Origin: Vibrio syngnathi | GTDB taxonomy: Bacteria > Pseudomonadota > Gammaproteobacteria > Enterobacterales > Vibrionaceae | Direction: 5' to 3' | NCBI RefSeq assembly: GCF_002119525.1 | Contig: NZ_CP017916.1 | Location: 2,852,001 to 2,916,000, forward strand | Length of the DNA: 64,000 nucleotides | Part shown: positions 7,928-20,174 of the stretch, in pieces | Layout of the letters: each line of letters begins with the position of its first letter | Numbering within the stretch: the first letter of the stretch is position 1 | Notes under the pieces: model-generated | Databases searched by the model: none | What the model was told of the DNA's origin: nothing | What the model saw: the letters and a program-made list of their open reading frames with translations, nothing else | Translations under genes and position numbers: made by a program

Positions 7928-9475
7928 ATGAACGATCAAGTAATAATTTTTGATACTACCTTACGTGACGGCGAGCAAGCATTGGCTGCAAGCCTTACGG
8001 TAAAAGAGAAGTTACAGATCGCTTATGCTCTTGAGAGACTGGGTGTCGATGTTATCGAAGCTGGCTTCCCTATTTCTTCGCCAGGTGATTTTGAATCCGT
8101 ACAAACCATCGCTAAACACATCAAAGGCAGCCGTATTTGTGCGCTTTCTCGTGCCGTTGCAAAAGATATCGACGCCGCTGCAGAAGCACTAAAAGTAGCT
8201 GACCAGTTCCGTATTCATACCTTCATCTCAACATCGACGGTTCACGTACAAGACAAATTACGCCGCAGCTACGACGATGTTGTCGAGATGGCAGTAAAAG
8301 CCGTCAAACATGCGCGTAACTACACAGACGATGTTGAGTTCTCTTGTGAAGATGCTGGTCGCACCCCTATCGACAACCTATGTCGTATGGTTGAAGCCGC
8401 GATTAACGCAGGCGCTAAAACCATCAATATCCCAGACACCGTGGGCTACACAGTACCGAATGAGTTTGGTGGCATAATCCAAACGCTGTTCGATCGCGTA
8501 CCCAACATCGATCAAGCTATCATCTCTGTTCACTGTCACGATGACTTAGGTATGTCGGTTGCAAACTCAATTGCTGCAGTGCAAGCGGGCGCTCGTCAAA
8601 TTGAAGGCACAATCAATGGTATTGGCGAACGTGCGGGTAACTGTTCTTTAGAAGAAATCGCAATGATCATCAAAACTCGCCAAGAGCTTTTGGGTGTTCA
8701 TACTGGCTTGGATCATAAAGAAATTCACCGTACCAGTAAGCTAGTGAGCCAGCTTTGCCACATGCCGATTCAAGACAATAAAGCTATTGTCGGTGCTAAC
8801 GCATTCAGCCACTCTTCTGGTATTCACCAAGATGGCATGCTTAAGAACAAGAACACTTACGAGATCATGACGCCTGAGTCTATTGGTTTGAAAAACAAAG
8901 CCTTGAACCTAACAAGCCGTAGTGGCCGAGCAGCGGTTAAGAGCCACATGGACGCGATGGGTTATAAAGACAATGAGTACAACCTAGATTCATTGTACGA
9001 AGACTTCTTGAAGCTTGCAGACCGTAAAGGACAAGTGTTCGATTACGACCTAGAAGCATTGATGCACTTCGCGAATCTACGTGATGAAGATGACTTCTAT
9101 AAACTTAACTACCTAAGCGTACAATCTGGTAGTGTTATGTCTACCACCAGCATCAAACTGCAATGTGGTGATGAAGAGAAATGCGAAGCGGCTGTCGGCA
9201 ATGGTCCGGTTGATGCTTTGTACCAATGTATCTACCGCTTAACAGGCTACGAAATCGCGTTGGATAAGTTCGACCTAACTGCAAAAGGTGAAGGCGAAGA
9301 TGGCTTAGGTCAAGCGGACATCATTGCTAACTATAAAGGCCGTAAGTACCACGGTACGGGCGTTTCAACCGATATCGTTGAAGCTTCTGGTCAAGCGTTG
9401 CTACACGTTATCAATAGCATTCAACGCGCAGACACTATTGCTGAAATGAAGCAGCAAAAATTCGCGACAGTTTAA
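7928..9475 (+). CDS. leuA: 2-isopropylmalate synthase
   Basis: LeuA condenses acetyl-CoA with 2-oxoisovalerate in the first committed step of leucine synthesis. The 515-residue length is normal for the long enterobacterial/Vibrio form. The N-terminal TIM barrel starts with [11 protein letters not shown] (residues 8-18), which supplies metal and substrate ligands, and has the [11 protein letters not shown] metal-binding motif near residue 200. The C-terminal part from about 390 is the regulatory domain for leucine feedback. An AAGGA ribosome-binding site precedes ATG. The gene is controlled by the upstream leader peptide and attenuator. Confidence 0.97.
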   Translation: MNDQVIIFDTTLRDGEQALAASLTVKEKLQIAYALERLGVDVIEAGFPISSPGDFESVQTIAKHIKGSRICALSRAVAKDIDAAAEALKVADQFRIHTFISTSTVHVQDKLRRSYDDVVEMAVKAVKHARNYTDDVEFSCEDAGRTPIDNLCRMVEAAINAGAKTINIPDTVGYTVPNEFGGIIQTLFDRVPNIDQAIISVHCHDDLGMSVANSIAAVQAGARQIEGTINGIGERAGNCSLEEIAMIIKTRQELLGVHTGLDHKEIHRTSKLVSQLCHMPIQDNKAIVGANAFSHSSGIHQDGMLKNKNTYEIMTPESIGLKNKALNLTSRSGRAAVKSHMDAMGYKDNEYNLDSLYEDFLKLADRKGQVFDYDLEALMHFANLRDEDDFYKLNYLSVQSGSVMSTTSIKLQCGDEEKCEAAVGNGPVDALYQCIYRLTGYEIALDKFDLTAKGEGEDGLGQADIIANYKGRKYHGTGVSTDIVEASGQALLHVINSIQRADTIAEMKQQKFATV

Positions 9476-9491
9476 GACCCCAATAACAGAG

Positions 9492-9520
9492 CCCTAGAGC
9501 CGATGTTGTTGGCTTTAGGG
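9492..9520 (+). other. Intercistronic hairpin, leuA-leuB
   Basis: CCCTAGAGCC (9492-9501) pairs with GGCTTTAGGG (9511-9520) through a 10-bp stem with one G-U pair and a 9-base loop. There is no T run after it, so it is more likely an mRNA-stability or processing element than a terminator. Confidence 0.55.
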
Positions 9521-9563
9521 ACAAAATTTACAACGAGCCAAACCGCTCAGTAACAAGAATTAA

Positions 9564-10664
<1,101 letters not shown>

Positions 10665-10707
10665 GCTAAATGCTCCGATTAGAAGCAAGTACATAAGAAT
10701 AATATCA

Positions 10708-10739
10708 AGCCAAGTCAGCGTAAACCGCATGACTTGGCT
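10708..10739 (+). other. Intercistronic hairpin, leuB-leuC
   Basis: AGCCAAGTCA (10708-10717) pairs perfectly with TGACTTGGCT (10730-10739). An inner GCG/CGC pairing extends the stem to about 13 bp around a short loop. No T run follows, so read-through into leuC is expected. Confidence 0.6.
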
Positions 10740-10781
10740 CGAAACAAACACTGGGACTGATGCTCCCAAGGAAGAAAAGCT

Positions 10782-12194
10782 ATGTCGACAAACCAGCAAG
10801 CAAAAACCTTATACGAAAAAGTTTATGACGCTCACGTTGCGGTTGCAGCGAAGGGCGAAACGCCAATTCTTTATATCGATCGTCACTTAGTCCACGAAGT
10901 AACGTCGCCACAAGCCTTTGATGGCCTGCGTGAAAAAGGCCGTAAAGTTCGCCAAGTAGGCAAAACTTTTGCGACCATGGATCACAACGTATCGACGCAA
11001 ACTAAAGACATCAACGCTTCTGGCGAGATGGCTCGTATCCAAATGGAAACGCTATCGAAGAACTGTGAAGAGTTTGGTGTCACGCTTTACGACCTAAACC
11101 ACAAATACCAAGGTATTGTGCACGTAATGGGCCCTGAGCTAGGTATTACGCTACCGGGCATGACCATCGTATGTGGTGACTCACACACGGCTACACACGG
11201 TGCATTTGGTTCTCTTGCATTCGGTATCGGTACTTCTGAAGTTGAGCACGTTCTAGCAACGCAAACGCTAAAACAAGCTCGTGCTAAAACCATGAAGATC
11301 GAAGTAAAAGGCAAGGTTGCTCCGGGCATCACGGCAAAAGACATCGTACTAGCGATCATCGGTAAAACAACGGCTGCAGGCGGTACAGGCTACGTGGTTG
11401 AATTCTGTGGTGAGGCAATTACCGACCTTACGATGGAAGGTCGTATGACGGTATGTAACATGGCAATCGAGCTTGGCGCTAAAGCAGGCTTAATCGCCCC
11501 TGATGCAACGACATACGAGTACATCAAAGGTCGCAAGTTCTCTCCACAAGGTGAAGACTTAGAAGCAGCAATCGAATATTGGGACACATTGAAAACTGAT
11601 GTTGACGCTGAATTCGATGCAGTTGTGACATTAGAAGCAGCAGACATCAAGCCACAAGTTACTTGGGGCACTAACCCAGGCCAGGTTATCTCGGTAGACA
11701 CGCCAATCCCTGCACCAGAAAGCTTTGCAGATCCTGTTGAAAAAGCTTCAGCAGAAAAAGCTCTGGCATACATGGGCCTTGAAGCAGGTAAATCGTTATC
11801 TGAATACAACGTCGATAAGGTCTTCGTGGGTTCTTGTACTAACTCTCGTATCGAAGATATGCGCGCAGCCGCTGCGGTAGCGAAAGGCCGCCAAGTAGCG
11901 AAACATGTTCAAGCATTGATCGTTCCGGGCTCAGAGCAAGTTAAAGCACAAGCAGAAGCTGAAGGTTTAGATGTAATCTTTAAAGAAGCCGGCTTCGAAT
12001 GGCGCTTGCCAGGTTGTTCTATGTGTCTTGCAATGAACAACGACCGCCTTGGTCCACAAGAACGCTGTGCTTCTACATCAAACCGTAACTTTGAAGGTCG
12101 CCAAGGCCGTGATGGTCGTACGCACCTAGTTAGCCCAGCAATGGCAGCCGCAGCAGCAATCGCTGGTCACTTTGTCGATATTCGTGAACTTTAA
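10782..12194 (+). CDS. leuC: Isopropylmalate isomerase large subunit
   Basis: LeuC is the iron-sulfur subunit of the aconitase-family isomerase that converts 2- to 3-isopropylmalate. The 470 residues match the family. The cluster cysteines are visible: one in [11 protein letters not shown] near residue 350 and the CxxC pair in [11 protein letters not shown] near residue 410. The active-site region [13 protein letters not shown] lies around 132-144. It works as a heterodimer with LeuD, encoded 14 bp downstream, so the two are very probably co-translated. The gap before leuC carries a stable hairpin. Confidence 0.97.
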   Translation: MSTNQQAKTLYEKVYDAHVAVAAKGETPILYIDRHLVHEVTSPQAFDGLREKGRKVRQVGKTFATMDHNVSTQTKDINASGEMARIQMETLSKNCEEFGVTLYDLNHKYQGIVHVMGPELGITLPGMTIVCGDSHTATHGAFGSLAFGIGTSEVEHVLATQTLKQARAKTMKIEVKGKVAPGITAKDIVLAIIGKTTAAGGTGYVVEFCGEAITDLTMEGRMTVCNMAIELGAKAGLIAPDATTYEYIKGRKFSPQGEDLEAAIEYWDTLKTDVDAEFDAVVTLEAADIKPQVTWGTNPGQVISVDTPIPAPESFADPVEKASAEKALAYMGLEAGKSLSEYNVDKVFVGSCTNSRIEDMRAAAAVAKGRQVAKHVQALIVPGSEQVKAQAEAEGLDVIFKEAGFEWRLPGCSMCLAMNNDRLGPQERCASTSNRNFEGRQGRDGRTHLVSPAMAAAAAIAGHFVDIREL

Positions 12195-12208
12195 TTAGAG
12201 GATTTAAC

Positions 12209-12811
12209 ATGTCAGGTTTTCAACAACACACCGGATTAGTCGTTCCTCTAGATACGGCCAACATCGATACGGATGCGATCATTCCAAAGCAGTTTCTACA
12301 GAAAGTAAACCGCATCGGTTTTGGTAAGCACTTATTCCACGATTGGCGCTTCCTAGATGATGCAGGCCAACAACCAAACCCAGAGTTTGTAATGAACGCT
12401 CCTCGCTACAAAGGTGCTTCAATTCTCCTAGCTCGTGAAAACTTCGGTTGTGGTTCATCTCGTGAACATGCACCTTGGGCGCTTGCTGATTATGGTATTC
12501 AAGTGATGATCGCGCCAAGCTTTGCCGACATTTTCTACGGTAACTCGATCAACAACCAAATGGTGCCGGTTCGATTGACTGAGCAAGAAGTGGATGAGCT
12601 ATTCCAATTCGTTGAAGCGAATGAAGGTGCAGAAATTGCGGTTGATCTAGAAGCAATGAAAGTCCGTGCAAACGGTAAAGAGTACTCGTTTGAAATTGAT
12701 GAGTTCCGTCGTCACTGTTTACTGAATGGCCTAGATAACATCGGCCTAACGCTTCAACACGCAGATAAGATCTCAGAGTTTGAAGCTAAGATTCCTAGCT
12801 TCCTGAAGTAA
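12209..12811 (+). CDS. leuD: Isopropylmalate isomerase small subunit
   Basis: LeuD is the swivel-domain subunit that completes the isopropylmalate isomerase with LeuC. The 200-residue protein shows the family hallmarks [11 protein letters not shown] (about 20-30) and [15 protein letters not shown] (about 75-90). It is the last gene of the leu operon, with a GAGGATTTAAC spacer before ATG and a strong terminator 40 bp after the stop. Confidence 0.97.
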   Translation: MSGFQQHTGLVVPLDTANIDTDAIIPKQFLQKVNRIGFGKHLFHDWRFLDDAGQQPNPEFVMNAPRYKGASILLARENFGCGSSREHAPWALADYGIQVMIAPSFADIFYGNSINNQMVPVRLTEQEVDELFQFVEANEGAEIAVDLEAMKVRANGKEYSFEIDEFRRHCLLNGLDNIGLTLQHADKISEFEAKIPSFLK

Positions 12812-12851
12812 AGAAATCTTGAAATAGAATCACACAGTTTTGTGTACACAT

Positions 12852-12882
12852 AAAAGGTTGGCTTAGCGCCAACCTTTTTTTA
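12852..12882 (+). terminator. Terminator of the leu operon
   Basis: AAAAGGTTGGC (12852-12862) and GCCAACCTTTT (12868-12878) form an 11-bp stem with a TTAGC loop and continue into a T run. This is a canonical rho-independent terminator. Confidence 0.9.
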
Positions 12883-12888
12883 TTTGGT

Positions 12889-12958
12889 TCAGTCTTTTAT
12901 TTAGCTCAACGTCTTTATTAAACTCAGCCCTTTATTTAGATCAGTTCCGCTATTTAAC
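12889..12958. repeat. Degenerate 17/18-bp tandem repeat, four copies
   Basis: Four head-to-tail units start at 12889, 12906, 12924 and 12941. Each begins TCA and contains a TATTTA or TATTAA core, alternating 17 and 18 bp. The array follows the leu terminator and precedes the DUF547 gene. The copies are diverged but in register. Confidence 0.6.
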
Positions 12959-13022
12959 TGAACAGCTATGAAAGAAAATCGTAAAGCATAAGGTCTTAGT
13001 AGTCAGTCATCAGGAGAATGCC

Positions 13023-13805
13023 ATGAAACAACTACTTTTTATTGTCAGCCTACTTTTCTCAACCTTAGCTTGGTCTGCGCCTAAATCTGATCTTTGGCCA
13101 TACTGGAACCAAAGTAATGAAACCAACCAAGAACAGGTATCTCATCAAGACTGGCAGCAATTTATCGATAGCTACTTAGTTAAACAGGGGCAAAACACCC
13201 TAGTTCGCTATCAAGCTGTGAGCACTGCAGATAAGACAAAGCTCAAGCAATACATCAAGAGGCTAGAGCAGTTGAATCCACTCGACTACTCAAAAGCGGA
13301 ACAATATGCCTACTGGGTTAATCTATATAACGCCTTGACTGTCGACTTGATTCTCGATGCTTACCCAATAAAATCCATCACCAAGCTCGGTGGGCTATTC
13401 AGTTTCGGGCCATGGGGAGATAATGTCGTCGTCGTTAACGGGAAGTCACTAACACTCAATGATATTGAACATCGAATCCTAAGACCTATTTGGCAAGAAC
13501 CGCGCACGCATTATGCAGTGAACTGTGCGAGTTTAGGTTGTCCTAATTTGCAGCCTGAAGCTTTTACCTCTGACAACACTGGAGCCTTGTTAGAACAAGC
13601 TGCTAGTGATTTTGTAAATAGTGATAAGGGCGTGTTAATTGAAAACAATAAACTACAGCTATCATCGATTTACGATTGGTTTGCTGTGGATTTTGGTACA
13701 GAGAAACAGCTCTTTGAGCACTTAAACCAATATCGAACTGAAGCAGTAACCAAGACTCAAAACATCAGTTATGACTATGACTGGTCGCTTAACCAAGCAA
13801 ACTAG
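13023..13805 (+). CDS. Exported DUF547-domain protein
   Basis: The 260-residue protein has an N-terminal signal peptide (MKQLLFIVSLLFSTLAWSAP, likely cleaved after Ala-Trp-Ser-Ala), so it should act in the periplasm or outer envelope. The body matches DUF547: YWVNLYNALTVDLILDAYP near residue 97, and a conserved HYAVNCASLGCPNLQPEAF block near residue 160 with two cysteines. The function of the family is not known to me. A GGAGAA ribosome-binding site precedes ATG. It is a single-gene unit ending at a bidirectional terminator shared with the convergent DUF924 gene. Confidence 0.85.
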   Translation: MKQLLFIVSLLFSTLAWSAPKSDLWPYWNQSNETNQEQVSHQDWQQFIDSYLVKQGQNTLVRYQAVSTADKTKLKQYIKRLEQLNPLDYSKAEQYAYWVNLYNALTVDLILDAYPIKSITKLGGLFSFGPWGDNVVVVNGKSLTLNDIEHRILRPIWQEPRTHYAVNCASLGCPNLQPEAFTSDNTGALLEQAASDFVNSDKGVLIENNKLQLSSIYDWFAVDFGTEKQLFEHLNQYRTEAVTKTQNISYDYDWSLNQAN

Positions 13806-13834
13806 CTCGAGCGCTAAAGTTCATCACTAAAACA

Positions 13835-13877
13835 AAAAAGAGGCTAAAGGTTTTTATGAACCTCTAGCCTCTTTTTA
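13835..13877. terminator. Bidirectional terminator between convergent genes
   Basis: AAAAAGAGGCTA (13835-13846) pairs with TAGCCTCTTTTT (13865-13876), with an inner AGG/CCT pairing. Runs of A on the left and T on the right let it serve the DUF547 gene (+) and the DUF924 gene (-). Confidence 0.85.
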
Positions 13878-13900
13878 TCTATTGAACCGTATTTCTACTA

Positions 13901-14446
13901 TTAAAATCTTGAACCCGGCTGCTGCAAGAATTCAATTTCTTCGGGAGTGGAAGCTCGCCCTAACACCTCATTACGGTGTGGGTAACGACCAAAACGCTCA
14001 ATGATCACCTTGTGCTTAAACTCAAAATCCAGATTATGTTCTAATCCCGTTTGAGAAAAGAGATCCACGGCTTGTTCATGAACCAACAAAGACTCACTGT
14101 GCATATAAGGCATATACAGGAAGCTTTTTTGTTGCTCGTTAAGTTGGTGATCAAAACCACCCGCTACCGCCTCTTGCGCTAAAACCAACGCTATAGGATC
14201 AGCCAAAAATGCTACTGGACTGTTTCTACCAATATTTCGAGAAAACTGATCAAGCACGATAATTTCAGCTAAGCGCCCTTCTGCATTTTGTCGCCATTCA
14301 AATAGCTCACCTTGGATAGCGGCTTTGTGCAGTTCAGTAAATCGAGACTCAATCACAACGTCAATCTCGGCGCCGCCAGTAAACCAATCTTTAGGCGTCA
14401 ACTCATCGAACCAAAATTCTAGAACATCCTGATACGTTACCGTCAT
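13901..14446 (-). CDS. DUF924-family protein
   Basis: This 181-residue, probably cytosolic protein starts MTVTYQDVLEFWFDELTPKDWF. It contains the family-typical IIVLDQFSRNIGRNSP stretch (about 58-73) and YMPYMHSES (about 112-120). DUF924 proteins have an all-helical, TPR-like fold; their biochemical role is unknown to me. No membrane segment or signal peptide is seen. It lies downstream of djlA on the same strand but beyond a terminator, so it probably has its own transcript or receives read-through. Confidence 0.85.
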   Translation of the reverse strand: MTVTYQDVLEFWFDELTPKDWFTGGAEIDVVIESRFTELHKAAIQGELFEWRQNAEGRLAEIIVLDQFSRNIGRNSPVAFLADPIALVLAQEAVAGGFDHQLNEQQKSFLYMPYMHSESLLVHEQAVDLFSQTGLEHNLDFEFKHKVIIERFGRYPHRNEVLGRASTPEEIEFLQQPGSRF

Positions 14447-14460
14447 ATAATTCCCTTTAA

Positions 14461-14495
14461 TAAAAAACCGAGTAACTTTGTTATTACTCGGTTTA
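14461..14495 (-). terminator. Terminator of djlA
   Basis: AAACCGAGTAA (14465-14475) and TTACTCGGTTT (14484-14494) form an 11-bp stem followed on the minus strand by a T run, directly after the djlA stop. Confidence 0.85.
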
Positions 14496-14503
14496 GTGTT
14501 CGA

Positions 14504-15358
14504 TTACTTAAAACCTTTGACCTTCTTTATCAGGTCATAAGCATTTTGAATTTCTTGCGATTTCTCTTTCGCAACATTCATCATCTCCGGCGGTAAGCCC
14601 TTCGCCATCAGTTTATCTGGGTGATGCTCATTCATCAGCTTGCGGTAGGCTTTCTTCACCTCTTTACCGTCAGCACTTTCACTCACACCAAGAACCTTAT
14701 ATGCGTCGCCTAGCTGGTTCTGTTGTGAAGCCTGTTGCCAACCTGATGATTGCCCATGGCCTTGATGGCCACCAAAGCTTCCACCTTGCTGTTGAAAACG
14801 AAATGCTGCTTCTTGCATCTGCAAGCGGCGCTCTAGTTGCTCTGCAGAAAATCCAAGACCTTGTGCTATCTTATGCAGAACCTGACGCTCACTTGGATGT
14901 AAGCTTCCGTCGGCAAATGCTGCGGATACTTGTAGCTCTAGAAAGAACTGCAAAAGATCAAAACGCCCCCCCGATGAGATCTTCACACGCTCAAGTACAT
15001 CACTTAATGGAAAGTCACTCTCTTTGCCGTCACGGAAAGCATCTTGAGCCGCTTTACGTTGTTCGCCATGCAGGTTCATACGCCCCATCATTGTAGAAGC
15101 GAGTTGAATCTCTTCTGGTGTAACCTGTCCCTTAGCTTTAGCAACGTGTCCCATAACCGCAAAAGCAGATTTAAAAAACTCGTTTTGTCTTTCAGCTTGG
15201 CTTGGACCTCGGCCAAAACCAGAACTATTGAAGCCCGATTGGTTCAATCGGCGAGCTTTATCGAACTGGTGCCCTAAAAATAGGCCAAAAACTAAACCGA
15301 GCGGCCCCCCAAATAAAAAACCAAAAAAAGCGCCCAAAATTTTGCCAAATATTTGCAT
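14504..15358 (-). CDS. djlA: Membrane-anchored DnaJ-like co-chaperone
   Basis: DjlA is an inner-membrane J-domain protein that stimulates DnaK. A glycine-rich transmembrane segment lies at residues about 5-30 with the GGPLGLVFGLFLGHQFD pattern typical of DjlA. A TerB-like helical region covers about 55-185, then a Gln/Gly-rich linker (about 190-220). A C-terminal J domain follows with the HPD tripeptide in MNEHHPDKLM (about 253-262). The 284-residue length is close to the E. coli protein. It is divergent from lptD, the same neighbour as in E. coli. Confidence 0.95.
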   Translation of the reverse strand: MQIFGKILGAFFGFLFGGPLGLVFGLFLGHQFDKARRLNQSGFNSSGFGRGPSQAERQNEFFKSAFAVMGHVAKAKGQVTPEEIQLASTMMGRMNLHGEQRKAAQDAFRDGKESDFPLSDVLERVKISSGGRFDLLQFFLELQVSAAFADGSLHPSERQVLHKIAQGLGFSAEQLERRLQMQEAAFRFQQQGGSFGGHQGHGQSSGWQQASQQNQLGDAYKVLGVSESADGKEVKKAYRKLMNEHHPDKLMAKGLPPEMMNVAKEKSQEIQNAYDLIKKVKGFK

Positions 15359-15507
15359 TATGTGTTCTCTATCTATGAATTTTGTCTGAGTAATGCTGTC
15401 TGATGATGCTGAATGCTAATATTTCCTTTATCATAAGGAAAATGCTTTATTAATTGGATTGATACTAGATCAACCCTTCATCTAGTGACACAGGATAGTT
15501 CAACTTC

Positions 15508-17856
15508 ATGCAATCTTTTTCCCGCACCTTGTTAGCCGCGTCTATAAGTACGGCATTATACGTATCGACAACTCAAGCTGAAACAATCACAGATAGTAGT
15601 GTGCAGGAAATGCCCTCTATAGATCAATGCTTGATCGAGCCCGCTGCAGAAAACGAGACACAACTTCCCGCTCATGTTGAGTCCGATCGCTTAGAGGCTA
15701 TCAATGGTGACAAGGCAATCTACTCAGGTGATGTAAGAGTTACCCAAGGAAACAAAACCATCCTTGCCGACAATGTAACGCTTCACCAACAAGAAAATAT
15801 CGTTGTAGCTGAAGGCAACGTAAACTTTAGCGATGGTCAAATAAAGTCAGTGGCAGACAGAGCCACTAACAATCTGACCACCGATGAAATGACGCTCGAA
15901 AATACCGATTATGAGTTCCTCTGTGAGCAAGGGCGAGGAGATGCGGTTTACATCGCAAAAACCGGAAAAGCGGTTTATGAGATTGAAGATGGCTCAATCA
16001 CCTCTTGCCCTATCGGCGACAATGCATGGCGACTAAGAGCATCAAGTATCGATGTCGACCAGAATGAAGAAGAGGCTACGTTTTACAATCCAAGGTTTGA
16101 AATTCAAAGTGTTCCTGTTTTTTACCTGCCTTACTTAACCGTTCCGATTGGTGATACGCGTAAAACAGGCTTCTTATATCCAACGGTATCATATGGATCA
16201 AGTGATGGTTTTGAATTTGAGATCCCTGTTTATTGGAACTTGGCACCAGAGTATGACCTGAAAACCACCTTTAAACACATGAAAGAACGTGGTACTCAGC
16301 TTAACAGTGAATTTAGATATTTGAGCGATTTTGGTTCCGGGATGATTAAGTCTGAATACTTACCTGATGACAAAAAATACCCAGAGAAAGGCAAACGTTG
16401 GGGCGCTCAGCTAGCCCACTCAGGAATATTCCAAGAATCTTGGTTGTTTGAAATTGATTACTCAAAAGTTGGCGATATCGAGTACTTCACAGATGTCAAC
16501 GGAAGCGGCATTGGTAACCGTGAAGATGGCCAGCTGCTTCAAGAAGGGCAGGCTACATACCGTTCTCAAAATTGGGATGCGTCTGTACTTGTGCGAGATT
16601 TTCAGGTCCTCACAAATACGACAAACAACCTTCCATACCGCCTGCTCCCACAGCTGGAATATAACTATTATGCCCCGGAGGTAATGGAGTATTTAGATTT
16701 CGACTTGGTCAGCCATGTGTCTCTGTTTGATACAGATGCAAAAGGGAAACCATCGGCAACTCGTATTCACGTTGAGCCGGGAATTACAATTCCAGTAGGC
16801 AACACTTGGGGTACTTGGACCACAGAAGCCCGACTTCTTGGTACTTACTACCAACAAGATCTTGATGGTGTTGATACCACAAGTGACAAATATAAAGATT
16901 TAGAAAAGTCAGTAAGTCGAGTTGTCCCAGAATTTAGGAGTCATGCTGGTATCGTTTTAGAAAGAGATACCAAGGTTATTGGTAACTACACTCAAACTCT
17001 AGAACCCCAAGTTCAATACCTGTATGTACCAAAAGAAGATCAAAACAACATTGGTCTTTACGATACGACACTTCTGCAGACTGATTATTATGGCCTGTTT
17101 AGAAGCCGTAAATACAGTGGTGTAGACCGTATCGCAGCAGCTAACCAAGTAAGCTACGGTGCATCATCTCGTTTCTTTGATGATGAGTATAAAGAGCGAC
17201 TCAATGTGTCTTTTGGACAGATCTTTTATATCGACAAAGATACGAAACAACATCTAACACTTGAGACTAAAGATAAGAACTCGAATTACTCATCTTGGGC
17301 TGTAGAAGTCGACTTTAATTACGACGACTACCTGTTTTATCATGGTGGGGTTCAGTACGACATCGATACCACAGCAATGCAACTAGCCAACAGCACCATT
17401 GAGTACCGTTTTTCTGGTGGTTATATCCAAACCAACTACCGCTACGTAACCAAAGAGTATATCGAAGACACTGTTGATTTTAATGTTGGATCGATTACTA
17501 AAGATGGTATATCTCAAGCAGGATTACTTGGAGCTTACCAGATTTCGCGTAAATGGAATGCCAGCGCTCAGTATTTCTATGATTTAACAACTGAAGAAAA
17601 CCTTGAATGGTTGGCCAAACTCAATTACAAGTCAGATTGTTGGTATATCGGCTTCACCTACAGTAACCAATTGCGTAGATGGGAAGGTGATTACATCAAC
17701 ACATCGAATGCGACACCAGTATACGAGAAAAACTTTGGCTTTAACTTCGGTATTGTTGGCTTTGGTACCAACATAGGCTCAAACTCAAGCGAAGTAAGTG
17801 AAACAAGCTCAAGTAACGCACTCAGCTATGGTCGCCCATTCTTCTTAAACAACTAA
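15508..17856 (+). CDS. lptD: LPS-assembly outer-membrane protein LptD
   Basis: LptD forms, with the lipoprotein LptE, the beta-barrel that inserts lipopolysaccharide into the outer leaflet. The 782-residue protein has a signal peptide (about 1-24, ending TTQA), an OstA/LptA-like beta-jellyroll (about 55-160, with [19 protein letters not shown]) and a C-terminal barrel rich in alternating aromatic residues. Cysteines occur at about 41, 139, 167 and 711. The barrel has one C-terminal cysteine where E. coli has an adjacent pair. The gene leads the lptD-surA-pdxA-rsmA-apaG-apaH run and is divergent from djlA. Confidence 0.95.
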   Translation: MQSFSRTLLAASISTALYVSTTQAETITDSSVQEMPSIDQCLIEPAAENETQLPAHVESDRLEAINGDKAIYSGDVRVTQGNKTILADNVTLHQQENIVVAEGNVNFSDGQIKSVADRATNNLTTDEMTLENTDYEFLCEQGRGDAVYIAKTGKAVYEIEDGSITSCPIGDNAWRLRASSIDVDQNEEEATFYNPRFEIQSVPVFYLPYLTVPIGDTRKTGFLYPTVSYGSSDGFEFEIPVYWNLAPEYDLKTTFKHMKERGTQLNSEFRYLSDFGSGMIKSEYLPDDKKYPEKGKRWGAQLAHSGIFQESWLFEIDYSKVGDIEYFTDVNGSGIGNREDGQLLQEGQATYRSQNWDASVLVRDFQVLTNTTNNLPYRLLPQLEYNYYAPEVMEYLDFDLVSHVSLFDTDAKGKPSATRIHVEPGITIPVGNTWGTWTTEARLLGTYYQQDLDGVDTTSDKYKDLEKSVSRVVPEFRSHAGIVLERDTKVIGNYTQTLEPQVQYLYVPKEDQNNIGLYDTTLLQTDYYGLFRSRKYSGVDRIAAANQVSYGASSRFFDDEYKERLNVSFGQIFYIDKDTKQHLTLETKDKNSNYSSWAVEVDFNYDDYLFYHGGVQYDIDTTAMQLANSTIEYRFSGGYIQTNYRYVTKEYIEDTVDFNVGSITKDGISQAGLLGAYQISRKWNASAQYFYDLTTEENLEWLAKLNYKSDCWYIGFTYSNQLRRWEGDYINTSNATPVYEKNFGFNFGIVGFGTNIGSNSSEVSETSSSNALSYGRPFFLNN

Positions 17857-17899
17857 TTTTCTTTATTGATAACACATCGGTAAATATAAAGGATTACAC

Positions 17900-19195
17900 A
17901 TGACATTGTGGAAACGCACATTAATAGCTATCGCAGCGGCTTGTACTTTATCAACAAGCTATGCCGCACCAGTTGAACTCGATAGCGTAAAAGTTATCGT
18001 TAACGAAGGCGTGATCTTACAAAGCGACATCGATGCTTCAATGAAGACGCTGCGCGCAAATGCTAAGAAAAGCGGCCAAACACTACCATCGCAAGACGTT
18101 CTCAATGAGCAAGTGCTTGAAAAGCTGATCATCGATACCATTCAAACGCAAGAAGCAGAGCGTATTGGCGTTCGTATTGATGATGCTCGACTTGATCAAG
18201 CAATCGAAGGCATCGCGAAAGACAACAGCCAGACTGTAGAACAATTAACAGCATCGGTTGCTGAAGAAGGCCTTAGTTACAATGCATTTCGCGAACAAGT
18301 AAGAAAAGAGATTGCGGCAAGTGAAGCGCGTAACGCCTTAGTGCGTCGTCGTATCAACATTCTTCCAGCTGAAGTCGATAACCTTGCGGATATCTTGGCG
18401 CAAGAGACTAACGCGACCGTTCAATACAAAATCGGACACATCCAACTTCGCTTTAATGATGACCAAACCAAAGAAGAGCTAGAAGCTCAAGCTAAAGAAG
18501 TGGTTGAGGAACTTAACTCAGGCAAAGATTTCAGCACCATGGCTTATACTTATTCAAAAGGCCCTAAAGCGCTACAAGGTGGTGACTGGGGGTGGATGCG
18601 TAAAGAAGAGATGCCTACCATTTTTGCAGACCAAATCAAAATGCAGAATAAAGGCAGCATCATCGGTCCTTTCCGAAGTGGTGTTGGCTTCCATATTCTA
18701 AAAATTGAAGACGTAAAAGGTTTGGAAACCGTTGCAGTTACCGAAGTTAATGCACGTCATATTTTGATTAAGCCGACGGTTATCTTGAGTGATGACGGTG
18801 CGAAAGAGCAGCTTGAAGAAATCACTCGTCGTGTAAACGCAGGTGAAGCGAGCTTTGGTGATCTTGCACAGCAATACAGCCAAGATCCAGGTTCAGCAGT
18901 ACAAGATGGTGAGTTAGGCTACCAAACTCCGGATTTATACGTTCCTGAGTTCAAACACCAAGTAGAAACGTTACCTGCAGGAAAAATCAGTGCGCCATTC
19001 AAAACCGTGCACGGTTGGCACATTGTTGAAGTACTAGACCGTCGCGAAGTCGACCGTACCGATTCAGCATTGAAAAACAAAGCTTACCAAATTCTATTTA
19101 ACCGTAAATTCAACGAAGAAGTCGGTGCTTGGCTACAAGAAGTTCGAGCTAGCGCCTTTGTTGAAGTGGTCGAGGACGACCAAGATGACAACTAA
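17900..19195 (+). CDS. surA: Periplasmic chaperone / peptidyl-prolyl isomerase SurA
   Basis: SurA escorts unfolded outer-membrane proteins, including LptD, across the periplasm. A signal peptide covers about 1-22 (ending SYA-AP). The SurA N-domain follows ([19 protein letters not shown]). Two parvulin-type rotamase domains lie at about 172-275 and 285-385, the second beginning NARHILIKP. The 431-residue length is normal. It lies 43 bp after lptD, its main client, and overlaps the pdxA start by 11 bp. Confidence 0.96.
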   Translation: MTLWKRTLIAIAAACTLSTSYAAPVELDSVKVIVNEGVILQSDIDASMKTLRANAKKSGQTLPSQDVLNEQVLEKLIIDTIQTQEAERIGVRIDDARLDQAIEGIAKDNSQTVEQLTASVAEEGLSYNAFREQVRKEIAASEARNALVRRRINILPAEVDNLADILAQETNATVQYKIGHIQLRFNDDQTKEELEAQAKEVVEELNSGKDFSTMAYTYSKGPKALQGGDWGWMRKEEMPTIFADQIKMQNKGSIIGPFRSGVGFHILKIEDVKGLETVAVTEVNARHILIKPTVILSDDGAKEQLEEITRRVNAGEASFGDLAQQYSQDPGSAVQDGELGYQTPDLYVPEFKHQVETLPAGKISAPFKTVHGWHIVEVLDRREVDRTDSALKNKAYQILFNRKFNEEVGAWLQEVRASAFVEVVEDDQDDN

Positions 19196-20174
19196 ACGCC
19201 TTGTCATTACGGCAGGTGAACCCGCAGGGATAGGCCCAGACTTAACTCTGGCTCTATCTCAAGAAAGTTGGCCTCATCAACTCGTGGTTTGTGCTGATAA
19301 AAACCTACTAACAGAGCGAGCTGAAATGTTAGGGATCGAGGTTGAGCTGTTAGACTACGACTCAACCGCGCCTAAGCAACCTCAACGTTCTGGAACACTG
19401 ATTGTGAAACATGTTCCACTCGCTGAAGTCGCCGTTGCGGGTCAACTTAATGAAGCGAACGGCCACTACGTATTAAATACATTAGAAACCGCAGCAATTG
19501 GCTGTATGAATGATGAATTTGATGCTATTGTCACCGGCCCTGTTCACAAGGGTGTAATTAACCGAGCTGGCGTTGCTTTTAGTGGCCATACCGAGTTCTT
19601 TGCAGAGAAGTCCAATACTCCACTTGTCGTGATGATGTTGGCAACAGAAGGGCTGCGTGTTGCTCTAGTAACAACGCACATCCCGCTAGCTTATGTATCT
19701 CAAGCAGTGACCGAAGACAGATTAGAGCAAATCATTGCTATTCTGCATAAAGACTTGGTTGAAAAATTTGCTATTGAGAAACCAACTATCTACGTGTGTG
19801 GTTTGAATCCACATGCTGGTGAAGATGGTTGTTTGGGTCGTGAAGAGATAGAAACTATCACCCCTACGCTAGAAAAAATTCGCCAGAAAGATGGTATTAA
19901 TTTAGTTGGCCCATTGCCAGCAGACACCATCTTTAATGAAAAATATTTGCAAGATGCAGATGCTGTTTTAGGTATGTATCACGACCAAGTACTCCCGGTA
20001 TTGAAATACAAAGGGTTTGGTCGCTCAGTGAACATCACGCTTGGCTTACCGTTTATTCGCACATCAGTCGATCACGGTACCGCCTTAGACTTGGCAGGGA
20101 AAGGCCAAGCCGATACAGGGAGCTTTAGAACAGCGCTCACGCACGCCATTGAATTAGTAGAGAAAAAGCAATGA
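19185..20174 (+). CDS. pdxA: 4-hydroxythreonine-4-phosphate dehydrogenase
   Basis: PdxA oxidises 4-phosphohydroxythreonine in pyridoxal-phosphate synthesis. I place the start at the ATG at 19185 ([20 protein letters not shown]), giving 329 residues. That is the usual length and aligns with the conserved N-terminus. An upstream in-frame ATG at 19125 lies inside surA and would add 20 unsupported residues. Visible motifs are [12 protein letters not shown] (about 109-120), the metal-ligand region SGHTEFFA, and [15 protein letters not shown] (about 264-278). It overlaps the ends of both surA and rsmA, indicating translational coupling. Confidence 0.95.
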   Translation: MTTKRLVITAGEPAGIGPDLTLALSQESWPHQLVVCADKNLLTERAEMLGIEVELLDYDSTAPKQPQRSGTLIVKHVPLAEVAVAGQLNEANGHYVLNTLETAAIGCMNDEFDAIVTGPVHKGVINRAGVAFSGHTEFFAEKSNTPLVVMMLATEGLRVALVTTHIPLAYVSQAVTEDRLEQIIAILHKDLVEKFAIEKPTIYVCGLNPHAGEDGCLGREEIETITPTLEKIRQKDGINLVGPLPADTIFNEKYLQDADAVLGMYHDQVLPVLKYKGFGRSVNITLGLPFIRTSVDHGTALDLAGKGQADTGSFRTALTHAIELVEKKQ

